A stretch of DNA of 64,000 nt. Source: G963704535 sp963704535 (GTDB lineage: Bacteria; Chloroflexota; Chloroflexia; Chloroflexales; Roseiflexaceae). The notes under the pieces are model-generated. The model did not search any database, was not told the origin of the DNA, and worked only from the letters and a program-made list of their open reading frames with translations. The stretch is taken from NCBI GenBank assembly GCA_963704535.1, contig OY969916.1, positions 6,386,001 to 6,450,000 of the forward strand, given 5' to 3'. The number at the start of each line of letters is the position of its first letter. The first letter of the stretch is position 1. The translations under genes were made by a program, and so were the position numbers. Below are positions 1 to 7,548 of this stretch, piece after piece.

Positions 1-44
1 CTCCAACAATGCCTGCGTTGCTTGCAACTAATCTTTAGCTTTTA

Positions 45-139
45 GAAACCATTTGAAAAGGGTATTGTCTCACCTACGATCCGTGGTGGAAAGGGGGTTC
101 TTGAGGGACGGCCCCTCAAACTCCCTTTCAAACAGTTTC
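45..139 (+). repeat. MITE-like repeat, family A copy 1
   Basis: About 95 bp bounded by imperfect inverted repeats (GAAACCATTTGAAAAGG at the left, CCTTTCAAACAGTTTC at the right) with a central palindrome TTGAGGGACGGCCCCTCAA. Related copies lie at 7321-7418, 18326-18404 and, inverted, at 54238-54332. It contains no reading frame of note. Together with the family B copy that follows, it fills most of the 361 bases before the first gene. Confidence 0.75.
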
Positions 140-142
140 CTA

Positions 143-256
143 GACAAGGTTTCGGGCAGCGCCATTCTTCTTTGCAATGTGAGAGGGGGTAACTGAGGGG
201 GCAGCCCTCTCAGTTACCCCCTTTTTCTCCAGAACCGTAAAGCACCAAAGAACCTT
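143..256 (+). repeat. MITE-like repeat, family B copy 1
   Basis: Begins GACAAGGTTTCGGG and ends GTAAAGCACCAAAGAACCTT, with a central palindrome around CTGAGGGGGCAGCCCTCTCAG. The copy at 51615-51724 matches over its whole length. Shorter relatives are at 30117-30180 and 56945-56999. The central GC palindrome resembles that of family A, so the two families may share an origin. Confidence 0.75.
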
Positions 257-305
257 ACTCCTGCCCCTTGCCCTCCCGCCAAGCCTCGACGGTACTTCAA
301 CTTAC

Positions 306-334
306 TTGCCCACTACGGTACGATCTAGTATCAT
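306..334 (+). promoter_or_regulatory. Putative sigma-70-type promoter of the DRTGG gene
   Basis: TTGCCC (306-311), a 17-bp spacer, then TATCAT (329-334). It lies about 45 bases before the ATG at 380. Confidence 0.4.
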
Positions 335-379
335 AGGCGAGAATGCTTTGCTCTGTAGGGCATGCTAAGGAGTTTTTCC

Positions 380-1450
380 ATGGCGACTCTCTATGTAGCC
401 TCAACTGAGACGTTTGTCGGGAAAAGTGCTGTCTGCGTCGGCTTATTGGACCGGGCGCAACGTGATGGATTTATCACCGGCTATATGAAGCCCGTTAGTG
501 TCTCGGTAGCACATACTGAGGGCACAGTGCTCGATGAGGATGCCGCGTTCATTCGTCAACATTTCAGTCTGCCAGACCCGATCGAGCGGATAGCTCCGGT
601 GTTGGTAACACATGGCGTAGTTGAACGTATTATGCGCGGGCAAGGGGCCGACTTTTCAAGACGCCTACGTGAGGCTTACGTCGCCGTCTCACGGAATAAA
701 GACTTCGTGGTGCTCGAAGGCGCGAATCATTGGGCAGAAGGTTCAGTCGTCGACCTTTCGGCAGATCAGGTCTCGGATATACTCCAAGCTCCAGTGCTGC
801 TGATCACGCGCTATCGTACCATGCTCACACTCGACGCGATTCTCGCCGTCCAACGCTACCTAGGCGATCGGTTGCTCGGTGTTTTAATCAATCAAATCGA
901 CGAACCACAACTGGACTTTGTCAATTCAAGAGTGACGCCTTTTCTGGAGAAGAGCGGCATCCCGGTTTTCGCTGCGCTTGTGCAAGACCCTCAGTTGGCC
1001 GGCGTCACTGTCGCAGATCTCCATGAGCACCTTGGCGGCCAGTTGATCGGTAGCCAGAGCTGGGCAGATAAACTCGTCGAGCACTTGTTGATTGGCGCGA
1101 TGGGTGCCGAGTTCGCCCGGACACACTTCCGCCGCAGGAATAATAAAGCCGTCTTCACTGGGGGCGATCGGATCGATATACAGCTCGCCGCCCTTGAGAC
1201 ATCGACCTCGGTGTTGGTGTTGACCGGCAATATTCGTCCTGCACCAAACGTGATCGATCAGGCTGAAGAGCATCAGGTGCCGATCATTATGGTAGCTGAC
1301 GACACGCTGACGACGGTCGAGCGCGCCGAAGGTATTTTTGGCCATATCCGTTTCAAGCAAGCCGCCAAAATCGCTCGCTTTACCGCGTTGCTCGACCAAA
1401 ACTTCGATTTTGGCCGGCTCTATGATCAGCTTGGTATGGTTGTCGGATAA
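380..1450 (+). CDS. P-loop (BioD/Pta N-terminal-like) protein with DRTGG domain
   Basis: A protein of about 356 residues resembling the N-terminal part of long phosphotransacetylases, but with no acetyltransferase domain. The N-terminus has a dethiobiotin-synthetase-like P-loop, STETFVGKS (about residues 8-16). The C-terminal half has the DRTGG-type regulatory fold, seen in segments such as FTGGDRIDIQLAALETS and in the closing run of basic helices. The start at 380 is preferred over the upstream in-frame ATG at 362 because AAGGAG (367-372) sits 7 bases before it. The role is probably regulatory, perhaps nucleotide or ligand sensing; the substrate is unknown. Enolase follows 92 bases downstream in the same direction. 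Confidence 0.75.
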   Translation: MATLYVASTETFVGKSAVCVGLLDRAQRDGFITGYMKPVSVSVAHTEGTVLDEDAAFIRQHFSLPDPIERIAPVLVTHGVVERIMRGQGADFSRRLREAYVAVSRNKDFVVLEGANHWAEGSVVDLSADQVSDILQAPVLLITRYRTMLTLDAILAVQRYLGDRLLGVLINQIDEPQLDFVNSRVTPFLEKSGIPVFAALVQDPQLAGVTVADLHEHLGGQLIGSQSWADKLVEHLLIGAMGAEFARTHFRRRNNKAVFTGGDRIDIQLAALETSTSVLVLTGNIRPAPNVIDQAEEHQVPIIMVADDTLTTVERAEGIFGHIRFKQAAKIARFTALLDQNFDFGRLYDQLGMVVG

Positions 1451-1542
1451 TGTGGTAACTATTACGAAAAGAAGAGATGGACGCGGTTGTCCCTTTTTCT
1501 ATTTCACGATGGTTATCGCTTGTGTAAAGTAAAGGGGACGTA

Positions 1543-2829
1543 ATGAGTACGCTCATTGAGGAGATCACTGCACGCGAGGTGCTTGACTCGCGCGGCAACC
1601 CAACCGTCGAAGTAGATGTACGACTCGAAAGTGGTGATATTGGCCGGGCGTTGGTGCCATCAGGAGCTTCGACCGGCGCGCACGAGGCATTGGAGCTACG
1701 TGACGACGACAAGAGCTATTATGGCGGCAAAGGGGTTCTGCGAGCGGTCGAGAACGCCAATACGACGATCGCCGAGGCATTGATTGGTCTCGATGCGATC
1801 GATCAAATCGGGATTGATCGCGAGTTGATCGAGCTTGACGGGACCGAGACGAAAAGCAAGCTCGGCGCAAATGCGATCCTGGGTGTCTCTTTGGCCTGTG
1901 CAAAGGCAGCGGCGGCGGCGCTTGGCCTGCCACTCTATCGGTACGTCGGCGGGGCCTATGCTCACGTATTACCAGTCCCAATGCTGAACATTCTGAATGG
2001 TGGCAAGCATGCGCAGGACAGCACCGACTTCCAGGAGTTTATGGTCATGCCGGTAGGCGCGGCAAGCTTCCGTGAAGGGCTCCGCTGGGGCGGTGAGATC
2101 TACCAGAGTCTGAAAAAGGTCTTGCACGATCGGGGCCAGGCGACCAACGTCGGGGATGAAGGTGGCTTCGCACCCAGCCTACCGACGAACGAAGCGGCGC
2201 TGGAGGTCATCATGGAGGCCATTCAGCGCGCGGGGTACTCCGCCGGGGAGCAGATCATGCTGGCGATGGATCCGGCGACCACCGAGCTTTATCAAGACGG
2301 CAAGTATCACCTGGCTAGGGAGGGCCGCAGCCTCAGTAGCGTCGAGATGGTCGATTATTGGGCCGATATCGCCAATCGCTACCCGCTTATCTCGCTCGAA
2401 GATGGACTGGCGGAAGACGATTGGGAGGGATGGGCGCTGCTGCGCGAGCGGATCGGCGACCGCGTGCAGCTTGTCGGCGATGACTTATTGGTGACAAATG
2501 TCAAACGGCTTGAGCGTGCGATTGAATTACGCGCCGCGAACTCTATCTTGATCAAACTGAACCAGATTGGCACACTTACAGAGACGCTCAGTGCGATACA
2601 AACAGCACAACGGGCGGGATGGACGGCGGTTATCTCACACCGATCTGGCGAGACGGAGGATGTGACGATCGCGGACCTGGTGGTTGCAACAAACGCGGGA
2701 CAGATCAAGACTGGTGCGCCGGCGCGAACTGACCGAGTCGCGAAGTACAATCAACTTTTGCGCATCGAGGAGGAGCTAGGCGCGGCTGCCCATTACGCAG
2801 GTAGAGCGGCTTTTAACGTCAAACGGTAA
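1543..2829 (+). CDS. eno: Enolase (phosphopyruvate hydratase)
   Basis: A 428-residue, full-length enolase that converts 2-phosphoglycerate to phosphoenolpyruvate in glycolysis and gluconeogenesis. The N-terminus carries the usual ARExLDSRGNPTVEVD opening and the mobile loop GASTG. The C-terminal barrel has the metal and catalytic segments SLEDGL, VGDDL, the signature ILIKLNQIGT with the catalytic lysine, and SHRSGETED. The ATG at 1543 follows a purine-rich AGGGGACG ribosome binding site. Two hairpins follow the stop codon. Conservation leaves no doubt about function. Confidence 0.97.
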   Translation: MSTLIEEITAREVLDSRGNPTVEVDVRLESGDIGRALVPSGASTGAHEALELRDDDKSYYGGKGVLRAVENANTTIAEALIGLDAIDQIGIDRELIELDGTETKSKLGANAILGVSLACAKAAAAALGLPLYRYVGGAYAHVLPVPMLNILNGGKHAQDSTDFQEFMVMPVGAASFREGLRWGGEIYQSLKKVLHDRGQATNVGDEGGFAPSLPTNEAALEVIMEAIQRAGYSAGEQIMLAMDPATTELYQDGKYHLAREGRSLSSVEMVDYWADIANRYPLISLEDGLAEDDWEGWALLRERIGDRVQLVGDDLLVTNVKRLERAIELRAANSILIKLNQIGTLTETLSAIQTAQRAGWTAVISHRSGETEDVTIADLVVATNAGQIKTGAPARTDRVAKYNQLLRIEEELGAAAHYAGRAAFNVKR

Positions 2830-2846
2830 AGCAAGCCTGTTGAAGC

Positions 2847-2882
2847 ATAAACGCCATCCTCTTGTATGAGGGTGACGTTTAT
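2847..2882 (+). terminator. Hairpin after eno
   Basis: ATAAACGCCATCCTC pairs with GAGGGTGACGTTTAT across a 6-base loop, starting 17 bases after the enolase stop. The stem has a few mismatches and there is no long U-tract. Confidence 0.5.
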
Positions 2883-2885
2883 ACG

Positions 2886-2938
2886 AAACCTCCTGGGATG
2901 GAAAGCGTTGTTACACGCATTCCCCTTCCAGGAGGTTT
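2886..2938. terminator. Bidirectional hairpin between convergent eno and anti-sigma genes
   Basis: An 11-bp perfect outer stem, AAACCTCCTGG / CCAGGAGGTTT, with further pairing inside. It ends in TTTT on the plus strand and lies between the ends of two convergent genes. Confidence 0.6.
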
Positions 2939-2962
2939 TCGCTTGTTGGGTCGTCACGTACC

Positions 2963-3529
2963 TTAATTTCTCTGAAAGCTCCGGAAACTGAACTGCGGGT
3001 TCCATTTGTCCAATACGGCCCAGAACACAGCGACGAGCAGGAGCCACATGAGCTGGTCGCGCACCTTGAGAAAGAAGGCAATCGGGTAACGGGACTCGGG
3101 CAAGGCCTGCGTGAGTTGGTTCAGGCCGCGCGCCGGAGCAGCCAGTATCTGCGTGAGTGCATCGGCCAGACCAGCTTGGGCCGCAAACGAGCCGAAGAAT
3201 TGCCACGCCACCGCGAGCGAGACAACAATCACCATTGTGGTGAGGACATAGACGAGCGTCACATACCAGCCTTTGGGGCGTGGGCGCAGCATGGGCGGTA
3301 GGGCAGCGGACGCGCCTAATGACGCAGGCAGGGCAAGGGTCATCAGGCGCGCCGTAAGAGCCTGCGGCGCCTCCCACCGAAGCTCGGCCCGCAGCACGAC
3401 ATCCAAAGACTCATGTTGGCGGCGGTAGCCAGCACAAGCGGCACACCCCGCAAGGTGCTCACGAAGCGTCTGATCATCTTCTGCCGGATCGAGGGCAAGC
3501 ACCTTACGTACATCGCGACATTCGATCAT
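2963..3529 (-). CDS. Anti-sigma factor with zinc-finger (zf-HC2) domain, membrane-bound
   Basis: The N-terminus has the anti-sigma zinc motif H25-x3-C29-x2-C32 (HLAGCAAC). Two hydrophobic segments follow (about residues 87-112 and 160-177), so the protein is anchored in the cytoplasmic membrane with its zinc domain inside. It should hold the ECF sigma factor encoded directly upstream. An in-frame GTG at 3538 would overlap the sigma stop codon, but GGAGG lies 8 bases before the ATG at 3529, so the ATG is preferred. Close coupling of the two genes is the standard arrangement. The releasing signal cannot be told from sequence. Confidence 0.8.
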   Translation of the reverse strand: MIECRDVRKVLALDPAEDDQTLREHLAGCAACAGYRRQHESLDVVLRAELRWEAPQALTARLMTLALPASLGASAALPPMLRPRPKGWYVTLVYVLTTMVIVVSLAVAWQFFGSFAAQAGLADALTQILAAPARGLNQLTQALPESRYPIAFFLKVRDQLMWLLLVAVFWAVLDKWNPQFSFRSFQRN

Positions 3530-3534
3530 TGCGC

Positions 3535-4260
3535 TCACCTCCCTCCCATTGGGGCAATTAGCCGCATGAAGGGGCTAATGACCCCTGGCTGCTGACGGTC
3601 AATCCGATTAGGTTGAGCAAGCATGTGCGCCGCCGGCGGCTCTTGCGCCCGTAAGAGCAACGCCAGCCGCTCTTTACCACGCCGGATATGGCTCTTCACA
3701 GTATTTAGCGGCATATCGAGCACCTCTGCGATATCAGTGTACTTCATATCATCAAAGTAGTACAGCGTCAACACCAATCGATAGTGCTCTTCCAGTTGTG
3801 CGAGTGCTCGCCGGACCTCGTCACGGACCTCACGTGAGTCAAGGGCGAGCGCAGGATCAGACCAGCGATCGTCATCAGCGACGCTCGACATCGGGTCCTG
3901 GTCTTCTTCGTCCATCGCAGGTGGAACCAAAGCGACCTGACGCCCGCGGCGGCGCAGCTCATCGCGACCAAGATTGACGACCAGGCGATACAGCCAAGTC
4001 GTAAAACGACTCTCCCCGGTATATTGGGGCAGCGCGCGGAACAATCGAATAAATGCCTCTTGAGTCAGATCTGCGGCATCGTCAGGATGCTTCAGCACGC
4101 TCATGGCGATACTGTAGACGTAGTGCTGCTGGCTTACAATAAGCTGTGTCATTGCTTCGGAGTCGCCAGCCTGCGCTCGCCGGATAATATCAGCAGATGG
4201 CTCAGCCACCGTTATCACTCCCTCATCGTGCCGGCGCGCGCGGAACAACCCGGCGGCCAC
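3535..4260 (-). CDS. ECF-type RNA polymerase sigma factor
   Basis: Sigma-70 region 2 is visible (YSIAMSVLKHPDDAADLTQEAFIRLF in two parts, then the STF-like RFTTWLYRLVVN). Region 4 has a helix-turn-helix (YTDIAEVLDMPLNTVKSHI), and no region 1 or 3 is present, as in extracytoplasmic-function sigma factors. The C-terminus extends about 35 residues beyond region 4. The start is uncertain: GTG at 4260 has GGAGA 9 bases upstream, while GTG at 4209 has GGGAG 8 bases upstream and gives a more typical length. It is translationally coupled to the anti-sigma gene. A possible promoter (TTGGCA, 18 bp, CATAAT on the minus strand) lies near 4360-4385. Confidence 0.88.
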   Translation of the reverse strand: MAAGLFRARRHDEGVITVAEPSADIIRRAQAGDSEAMTQLIVSQQHYVYSIAMSVLKHPDDAADLTQEAFIRLFRALPQYTGESRFTTWLYRLVVNLGRDELRRRGRQVALVPPAMDEEDQDPMSSVADDDRWSDPALALDSREVRDEVRRALAQLEEHYRLVLTLYYFDDMKYTDIAEVLDMPLNTVKSHIRRGKERLALLLRAQEPPAAHMLAQPNRIDRQQPGVISPFMRLIAPMGGR

Positions 4261-4541
4261 GTGTGCTTATCTCCATGACGACGAGCCGGATGCAATTGTT
4301 GCAAGGGTGCATTGCCATGAGCTGACATGAGGGTGTCGCCCGTCGAGGTTACTATTATGTCACAAATCGGCGTACTATGCCAAAGCCGTGGCCAGCCTGT
4401 AGGGGGGTTCCTGCTTGCAATAGATCTTCATGAAAAAGCCGGCCGCTTGGATGGGCCGGCAACTCAATTCATAAGTTATGAATCTGTGAGCCAATGGAGT
4501 AGCGGCTCACGTCGCCGGGGGTAGGGGTAAACCCTAGCGGA

Positions 4542-4943
4542 CTACGTGCGCCACTTCCGGCAAATGACCGTGGTGCCGGCGCCTTCGCTCGATCGAATAT
4601 CAAACTCATCCATGAGGCGTTTTGCACCAGGCAGCCCCATGCCCATGCCACGCGATGTGCTGTACCCATCCTGCATCACCAGGTCAATATTAGCAATGCC
4701 TGGCCCCTGGTCTTCGCAGATAATTTCGATACCTTTGCGACCAGCGCGCTCAACCTCGCGAACGGTCACTGTGCCAGTGCCGGCATAGAGGAAGATATTG
4801 CGCGCCAGCTCGCTGACCGCCGTCGCGATACGCGCCTGGTCGATTGCGCCAAAGCCCAAGTTCTTAGCAGTATCACGGGCAAGGGTTCGGGCAATGACGA
4901 TATCGAGATCGCTACGAATAACGGCCGCCTTACCCTGCGCCAT
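4542..4943 (-). CDS. rsbT: RsbT-type serine/threonine kinase (anti-sigma regulatory factor)
   Basis: 133 residues, the typical RsbT length. GHKL ATPase motifs are intact: N-box TAVSELARNI (E45, N49), G1 box CEDQGPGI (D78) and G2 box GMGMGLPGAKRL (about 100-110). RsbT kinases phosphorylate RsbS-type STAS proteins in stressosomes and are released to activate a partner phosphatase or cyclase. The start at 4943 is chosen because GAGGAG lies 7-8 bases upstream; it overlaps rsbS by 14 bases, implying translational coupling. No rsbR, rsbU or rsbW lies next to it. A membrane STAS protein at 24321-25454 could be a partner. Confidence 0.85.
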   Translation of the reverse strand: MAQGKAAVIRSDLDIVIARTLARDTAKNLGFGAIDQARIATAVSELARNIFLYAGTGTVTVREVERAGRKGIEIICEDQGPGIANIDLVMQDGYSTSRGMGMGLPGAKRLMDEFDIRSSEGAGTTVICRKWRT

Positions 4944-5313
4944 CACCGCTCTCCTCGACCAAGCGACGCAACGCCGCCAGGCCCTTTTCAAGATTTAGGG
5001 CAGTGAGCACTTGATTCAGCTCTAGCCCTAACTCCACGAGCGTAATAGCGACAGCCGGCTGCAGACCGGTGATAACAACGCGGGTGCCCATCAGGCCAGC
5101 CATAGACGCAATATCGCTGATGAGCCGACCAATGAAGCTATCGACGACATCCACGGCGGTTAAATCAACAATGAGACCACGGGCCTTGGTCTCATAAATG
5201 CGTTGGAGTAGATCGTCTTTGAACTGCACGGCTGAAGCGTCGTGCAACGCAACTTGAATCGACGCGATCAAGACATCGCCGATTTTGAGGATTGGAATAC
5301 GGAGGCTTTCCAA
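4930..5313 (-). CDS. rsbS: RsbS-type STAS-domain antagonist protein
   Basis: A single STAS domain of 127 residues. The predicted phospho-acceptor serine is in VDVVDSFIGR at residue 59, the same position as in Bacillus subtilis RsbS. The protein should form the stressosome core and bind RsbT until phosphorylated. The start codon is TTG: AGGAGG stands 6 bases in front of it and no ATG or GTG fits. The gene begins a two-gene unit with rsbT. The region upstream (5314-5560) contains no other gene. Confidence 0.85.
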   Translation of the reverse strand: MESLRIPILKIGDVLIASIQVALHDASAVQFKDDLLQRIYETKARGLIVDLTAVDVVDSFIGRLISDIASMAGLMGTRVVITGLQPAVAITLVELGLELNQVLTALNLEKGLAALRRLVEESGDGAG

Positions 5314-5585
5314 TCAGGACCTCCTAGGAGCAACAAGAGAATGGCTCCGGTGATAGGACAACTAAGCCCAAACTATACCACACAAGTCGCGCGCATGGCG
5401 CGCGCCCACGGGAAATTATATGCAACCCGGTTCTTTTCGTCCATATACCGTCAGTCCTGTCATTCTATAGGTATATAGGGCTGACTTCAGTCTAACATTC
5501 CCCTAGCTGCCGGCCGTGAAATCAGCACCCATTTCCGCACCGACCAACAGCGCTAGTATACCACATAGGTGGACCCTCGTGATGT

Positions 5586-5591
5586 TATAAT
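5586..5591 (+). promoter_or_regulatory. Putative -10 element of the NUDIX gene
   Basis: A perfect TATAAT 35 bases before the ATG at 5626. No good -35 element is visible. The rest of 5314-5625 shows no gene. Confidence 0.35.
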
Positions 5592-5625
5592 TTACGCTCT
5601 ATGGCCTGGAAGCCGAACGCATGTT

Positions 5626-6084
5626 ATGAATAAATCACACCCAACAGCGCCAGCAATGACACGCGACTTTACGGCGACGACATTTGTCGTGCATGAAGAT
5701 CGAACATTGCTACTGCTCCATCGTAAACTTGGTAAATGGTTTCCACCGGGCGGGCATATCGATCCACACGAGCTGCCTGACCAGGCAGCGCTGCGCGAGG
5801 TTCGCGAGGAGTCAGGGCTGGAAGTAGAACTGATGGCACAAAGCAGTTGGTTGGGGGCAGTGCAGGTACTCCCACAGCCTTACTGCATTCTTTTGGAAAA
5901 CATTAGTTCTGAACATCAGCATATTGATCTGATCTACTTTGCACACGTGCGTGGTGGGAAGCTGGCCCTTGCTGAACGGGAGGCATATGCAGCACGCTGG
6001 TTCACTTGGGAGGAGCTTGCGGCTCCGGAGATCGCGGAAGACATCCGTGAGTTGGGCCGACGAGCGATTGAGGTTTACCGATAG
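5626..6084 (+). CDS. NUDIX hydrolase
   Basis: 152 residues with a perfect Nudix box, G-x5-E-x7-REVREESGL (residues 43-65), which binds Mg2+ and cleaves nucleoside-diphosphate-linked substrates. The domain covers most of the protein. The substrate cannot be predicted. The ATG at 5626 is chosen because the TATAAT at 5586 leaves a short leader; an in-frame GTG at 5569 lies upstream of that element and ATG 5656 is another option. No strong ribosome binding site marks any of them. The gene ends before a hairpin shared with the convergent SRP RNA. Confidence 0.85.
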   Translation: MNKSHPTAPAMTRDFTATTFVVHEDRTLLLLHRKLGKWFPPGGHIDPHELPDQAALREVREESGLEVELMAQSSWLGAVQVLPQPYCILLENISSEHQHIDLIYFAHVRGGKLALAEREAYAARWFTWEELAAPEIAEDIRELGRRAIEVYR

Positions 6085-6134
6085 GTGAGAATATACAAAA
6101 AGGGTTGAGGGTAGTATCGTCGGGCAGAAAGTGG

Positions 6135-6163
6135 AAAGCCAGCGCAAATTGCGCTGGCTTTTA
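6135..6163. terminator. Bidirectional terminator between NUDIX gene and SRP RNA
   Basis: AAAGCCAGCGC / GCGCTGGCTTT form an 11-bp perfect stem with a 5-base loop, followed by a short T run on the plus strand. Confidence 0.75.
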
Positions 6164-6175
6164 TGGTTCGAGTAA

Positions 6176-6265
6176 GGCACCTTAGAGCACCCAGAGGAAC
6201 TCACCGACCGTTGCTGCCTTCCGGCCCTGGCGGGGTTAGGCAAGTATCTGCCGCTCCTCGGTGCC
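6176..6265 (-). ncRNA. ffs: Signal recognition particle RNA (small bacterial type)
   Basis: The minus strand reads CCAGGGCCGGAAGGCAGCAA, the conserved SRP RNA domain IV apical loop that binds Ffh. Flanking strands pair into a long rod: GGCACCGAGGAG at the 5' end matches CTCTGGGTGC and AAGGTGCC at the 3' end. The length is about 90 nt, typical of 4.5S-like RNA. A consensus promoter lies just upstream and a terminator hairpin just downstream. Confidence 0.92.
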
Positions 6266-6271
6266 GATGGT

Positions 6272-6300
6272 ATTATACCTGTGGTCTTTGCGGATGTCAA
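6272..6300 (-). promoter_or_regulatory. Consensus promoter of the SRP RNA
   Basis: On the minus strand TTGACA (6295-6300), exactly 17 bp, then TATAAT (6272-6277). Both hexamers match the sigma-70 consensus perfectly, and the predicted start falls at the first bases of the SRP RNA. Confidence 0.85.
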
Positions 6301-6334
6301 AGTTGCCGGCGATACGGTTAGGGCTTACGGACAT

Positions 6335-6585
6335 CCTCAATATATAAAGTATAGAGAAACCCGCCGTACCAGTAGGGGTTGTGGATTAGTGGAAAGGGTG
6401 CTTTTGGGCGCATAAGATAGGGATAAATGGGCCTGGGATAAGTTGTGGAACTGTTTGCACATACTCACCATCAATTTGGCGGATCGCTATATCCGCGCCA
6501 ATTGTACACAGCCAGCCCCCACCCCAATCGCCAACTTATCCACAATCAGCTATAGTTATCCACAGAAGACCGCCAGTTATCCACA
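6335..6585. other. oriC: Candidate chromosomal replication origin (oriC) with DnaA boxes
   Basis: Three perfect TTATCCACA DnaA boxes in the same orientation at 6536-6544, 6556-6564 and 6577-6585, spaced 20-21 bp (two helical turns). An AT-rich patch (TATATAAAGTATAG, about 6341-6354) lies 180 bp to the left, and a degenerate inverted box (GATAAGTTGTGG) is near 6437. No gene lies between 6266 and 6599. parA-parB and two parS sites lie within 5 kb and nearby genes diverge from this point. dnaA itself is not in the window. Confidence 0.6.
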
Positions 6586-6599
6586 TTTTCCCTATGAAT

Positions 6600-7139
6600 C
6601 TACTGTTTCTCCTTTCGCCCTTCCTCGTCGTCAAGGTCGAGGGTATTGATAAAGTCGCGGAAGAGTGAGAGGCCTTCCTCATTCGGCTCGGGTTCAGGTT
6701 CTTCGGCAGTAGGCTCCTGGGTTGCCTGGCTTTCTTCCTCATCGAAGGGAACACCAGCTTGTTCAAGCACATGGGTCTCGACGTAAATAGGTACATCAGT
6801 ACGAACGGCCAGTGCGATCGCGTCACTAGGGCGGGCGTCAATCTCAACCGTATGGTTGCCTTGCTCGACGACGATGCGGGCGAAGAAGGTATTGTCGTGG
6901 ATATCGTTGACGAGAATATGGCTGATAACGGCGCCAAGTTCGCCGAAGACAGTTTTCAGAAGATCGTGGGTCATCGGACGCTGCGGCTCATGGCCTTGGA
7001 GCGCCAGCGCAATTGCATCGGCCTCGAATGGGCCAATCCAGATCGGGAGGTATCGCCGGCTATCCGTTTCGCGTAGGACGACGACGCGATGTTGTGTCAG
7101 CAGGCTGACGCGTATGCTGTCAACAGTTACACGGATCAT
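6600..7139 (-). CDS. DUF151 / bifunctional nuclease-family protein
   Basis: 179 residues. The DUF151 (BFN, TM0160-like) domain covers residues 1-135, with the conserved LPIWIGPFEADAIALAL and the PSDAIALAVR segment. The C-terminal tail is acidic and rich in Glu and Pro, ending in a short helix. Plant relatives have nuclease activity; the bacterial role is unsettled. The start at 7139 is chosen because AAAGG precedes it and the family begins MxxVxVxSI. A longer frame reaches 7232 but would start on top of the promoter. Confidence 0.85.
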   Translation of the reverse strand: MIRVTVDSIRVSLLTQHRVVVLRETDSRRYLPIWIGPFEADAIALALQGHEPQRPMTHDLLKTVFGELGAVISHILVNDIHDNTFFARIVVEQGNHTVEIDARPSDAIALAVRTDVPIYVETHVLEQAGVPFDEEESQATQEPTAEEPEPEPNEEGLSLFRDFINTLDLDDEEGRKEKQ

Positions 7140-7230
7140 CGGTCGGCCTTTCTGAGGAGTACGCTCTGGCATGTGCCTGTGCGTCTCGCTATTGATATAT
7201 GTGGAACAGACAATTACTTTGGTGCTATTC

Positions 7231-7260
7231 ATAGTAACATGCTGGTGAAGGATACGTCAA
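7231..7260 (-). promoter_or_regulatory. Putative promoter of the DUF151 gene
   Basis: Minus strand: TTGACG (7255-7260), 18 bp, TACTAT (7231-7236), about 90 bases before the ATG at 7139. Confidence 0.5.
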
Positions 7261-7320
7261 GGTTTTAGTATTCGATTTGTTTGACAAATTCGGCGCTCCG
7301 TATTATCTTTGCGAGCCTAA

Positions 7321-7418
7321 GAAACTGTTTGAAAGGGCATTGTCTCACCTACGATCCATGGTGAAAAGGGGATTCTTGAGGGGCGGCCCCCTCAAACTCC
7401 CCCTTTTCAAACAGTCTC
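7321..7418 (+). repeat. MITE-like repeat, family A copy 2
   Basis: Bounded by GAAACTGTTTGAAAGGG and CCCTTTTCAAACAGTCTC, with a central palindrome TTGAGGGGCGGCCCCCTCAA. It is nearly the same as copy 1. It is the main content of the 409-base gap between the divergent DUF151 and M23 genes. Just after it, a short direct repeat (GGCCGTGTTGCCRGC, about 7440-7490) is visible. Confidence 0.75.
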
Positions 7419-7548
7419 TAATAGGAATGGTTTCTTGTTGGCCGTGTTGCCAGCGTTCTGTCGATCGGCCGGCCGTGTTGCCGGCATTGCAGTAGGGTTG
7501 CCTCAAGATCGACTGGTAACGCCTTGATGCGGAAGAGAGCTGGCGTCT

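Noticed and set aside
4260..4541. A gene between the ECF sigma factor and rsbT
   Set aside because: Only short frames without ribosome binding sites or homology are present; the region is more likely the sigma promoter and an intergenic hairpin (GCCGGC near 4440-4460).
6418..6450. Further DnaA boxes around GGGATAAATGGGCC and GGGATAAGTTGTGG
   Set aside because: They deviate from TTATCCACA at several positions; only the three perfect boxes are claimed.
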